Assembly: GCA_945867725.1 (NCBI GenBank)
Contig: CAMBJI010000179.1
Span: 1 to 5,069 of the forward strand
Reading direction: 5' to 3'
Source: Bordetella parapertussis
GTDB taxonomy: Bacteria > Pseudomonadota > Gammaproteobacteria > Burkholderiales > Burkholderiaceae_D
DNA length: 5,069 nt
The translations under genes were made by a program, and so were the position numbers. Each line of letters starts with the position of its first letter. The stretch's first letter is position 1. Below, in pieces: positions 4,358 through 5,069 of this stretch. The notes below the pieces were generated by a model, which was not told the DNA's origin, made no database searches, and was given only the letters and a program-made list of their open reading frames with translations.

Positions 4358-5069
4358 ATGAATGACGTCACGGTGCCCGAGTACACGCACCGCACAGTGC
4401 TGCTGGATGAGGCGATCGACGCACTCGAGATTCGTGATGCGCGTCGCGATGGGATTTTCGTTGACGGCACCTTTGGCCGTGGCGGACATAGTAAAAAGAT
4501 ATTGGGCCAATTGTCGGCGCAGGGACGCTTGCTCGCTTTCGATAAGGATACGCAGGCAGTCGCCGTGGCGGAACAGTTTGCTGCTGGAGATCAGCGCTTT
4601 TCCATCGTGCACGATAGTTTCGCGACGATGGAAGAAGCCTTGTCTTCGCTGGGTGTAGCGCAAGTCGATGGCGTGTTGATGGATCTGGGTTTGTCGTCAC
4701 CGCAGGTCGATCAGGCGGCGCGCGGATTCAGTTTTCGTGCTGATGGGCCATTGGATATGCGTATGGATACGACGCGCGGTATGCCGGCATCGGCATGGCT
4801 TGCGACGGAAACACAGGAAAACCTGGAGAAAGTGATTCGCGAATATGGGGAAGAACGGTTTGCTTTTCAGATTGCAAAGGCGATTGTTGCTCGCCGGGCA
4901 GTCGAGCCCATCACCAGCACAGGACAATTTGCCGCGCTCGTGGCTGGCGCCGTCAAGACCCGCGAAAAAGGCAAGGACCCGGCCACCCGGACTTTTCAGG
5001 CTGTACGGATTTTCATCAATAAAGAACTTGAAGAACTTGAAGCAGGTTTGACACAGGCATACGGTTTAC
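4358..5069 (+). CDS. rsmH: 16S rRNA (cytosine(1402)-N(4))-methyltransferase RsmH (partial, 3' end outside the window)
   Basis: This gene (formerly mraW) encodes the SAM-dependent enzyme that N4-methylates C1402 in the decoding centre of 16S rRNA. The window holds 237 codons, roughly three quarters of the usual 310-320, with no internal stop. Family landmarks are [12 protein letters not shown] (9-20), the SAM-binding motif [12 protein letters not shown] (34-45), the acidic FDKD (61-64), [11 protein letters not shown] (108-118), [16 protein letters not shown] (122-137) and [13 protein letters not shown] (212-224). The start is ATG 4358, 9 bases after the mraZ stop. The ribosome binding site is weak (ACGGCAG), so translation is probably coupled to mraZ. 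It belongs to the same operon, which normally continues into ftsL and ftsI. Confidence 0.97.
   Translation, partial: MNDVTVPEYTHRTVLLDEAIDALEIRDARRDGIFVDGTFGRGGHSKKILGQLSAQGRLLAFDKDTQAVAVAEQFAAGDQRFSIVHDSFATMEEALSSLGVAQVDGVLMDLGLSSPQVDQAARGFSFRADGPLDMRMDTTRGMPASAWLATETQENLEKVIREYGEERFAFQIAKAIVARRAVEPITSTGQFAALVAGAVKTREKGKDPATRTFQAVRIFINKELEELEAGLTQAYGL

Overview
The window looks like a chromosomal segment of a betaproteobacterium, most likely order Burkholderiales. The best evidence is the class A RNase P RNA. Its core (for example GGAATAGGGCCACAGAGACG and the variable P19 hairpin near the 3' end) matches the betaproteobacterial form as I remember it, and it lies near the start of the mra/dcw cell-division cluster (mraZ, rsmH). 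I cannot name a genus; an Oxalobacteraceae-like organism would fit but is not shown.

Layout, left to right. (1) Positions 1-78 read as the last 25 codons of an unidentified upstream gene, ending 10 bases before (2) a complete crotonase-family gene (89-844). Its active site resembles ECI2-type enoyl-CoA isomerases more than classical hydratases. (3) A short spacer leads to rnpB (about 961-1307). (4) A long gene on the minus strand (1307-3418) meets rnpB tail to tail. It encodes a protein of about 703 residues with a proline-rich N-terminus containing two 48-residue tandem repeats, a long ribonuclease-inhibitor-like leucine-rich-repeat body, and a C-terminal segment that loosely resembles an F-box. 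It looks like a host-targeting or effector-type accessory gene placed between two housekeeping loci. (5) A divergent intergenic region of about 500 bases (3419-3919) holds the mra promoter, a four-copy 10-bp array matching the MraZ operator, and a terminator-shaped hairpin just before the mraZ ribosome binding site. (6) mraZ (GTG start at 3920) is followed 9 bases later by rsmH, which runs off the right edge.

How the parts relate: mraZ and rsmH form the head of the division and cell-wall operon, and MraZ probably represses its own promoter through the box array. The hairpin in the mraZ leader suggests a second, attenuation-like layer. The leucine-rich-repeat gene has no evident link to either neighbour. 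It is AT-richer in its body and has an effector-like composition, so acquisition by transfer is plausible. Its 3' end abuts rnpB, and no intrinsic terminator is visible for either transcript.

The most notable observations are the effector-like gene, the leader hairpin, the MraZ box array overlapping the -10, and a compensatory A-U to G-C change in the normally near-invariant P4 helix of RNase P RNA.
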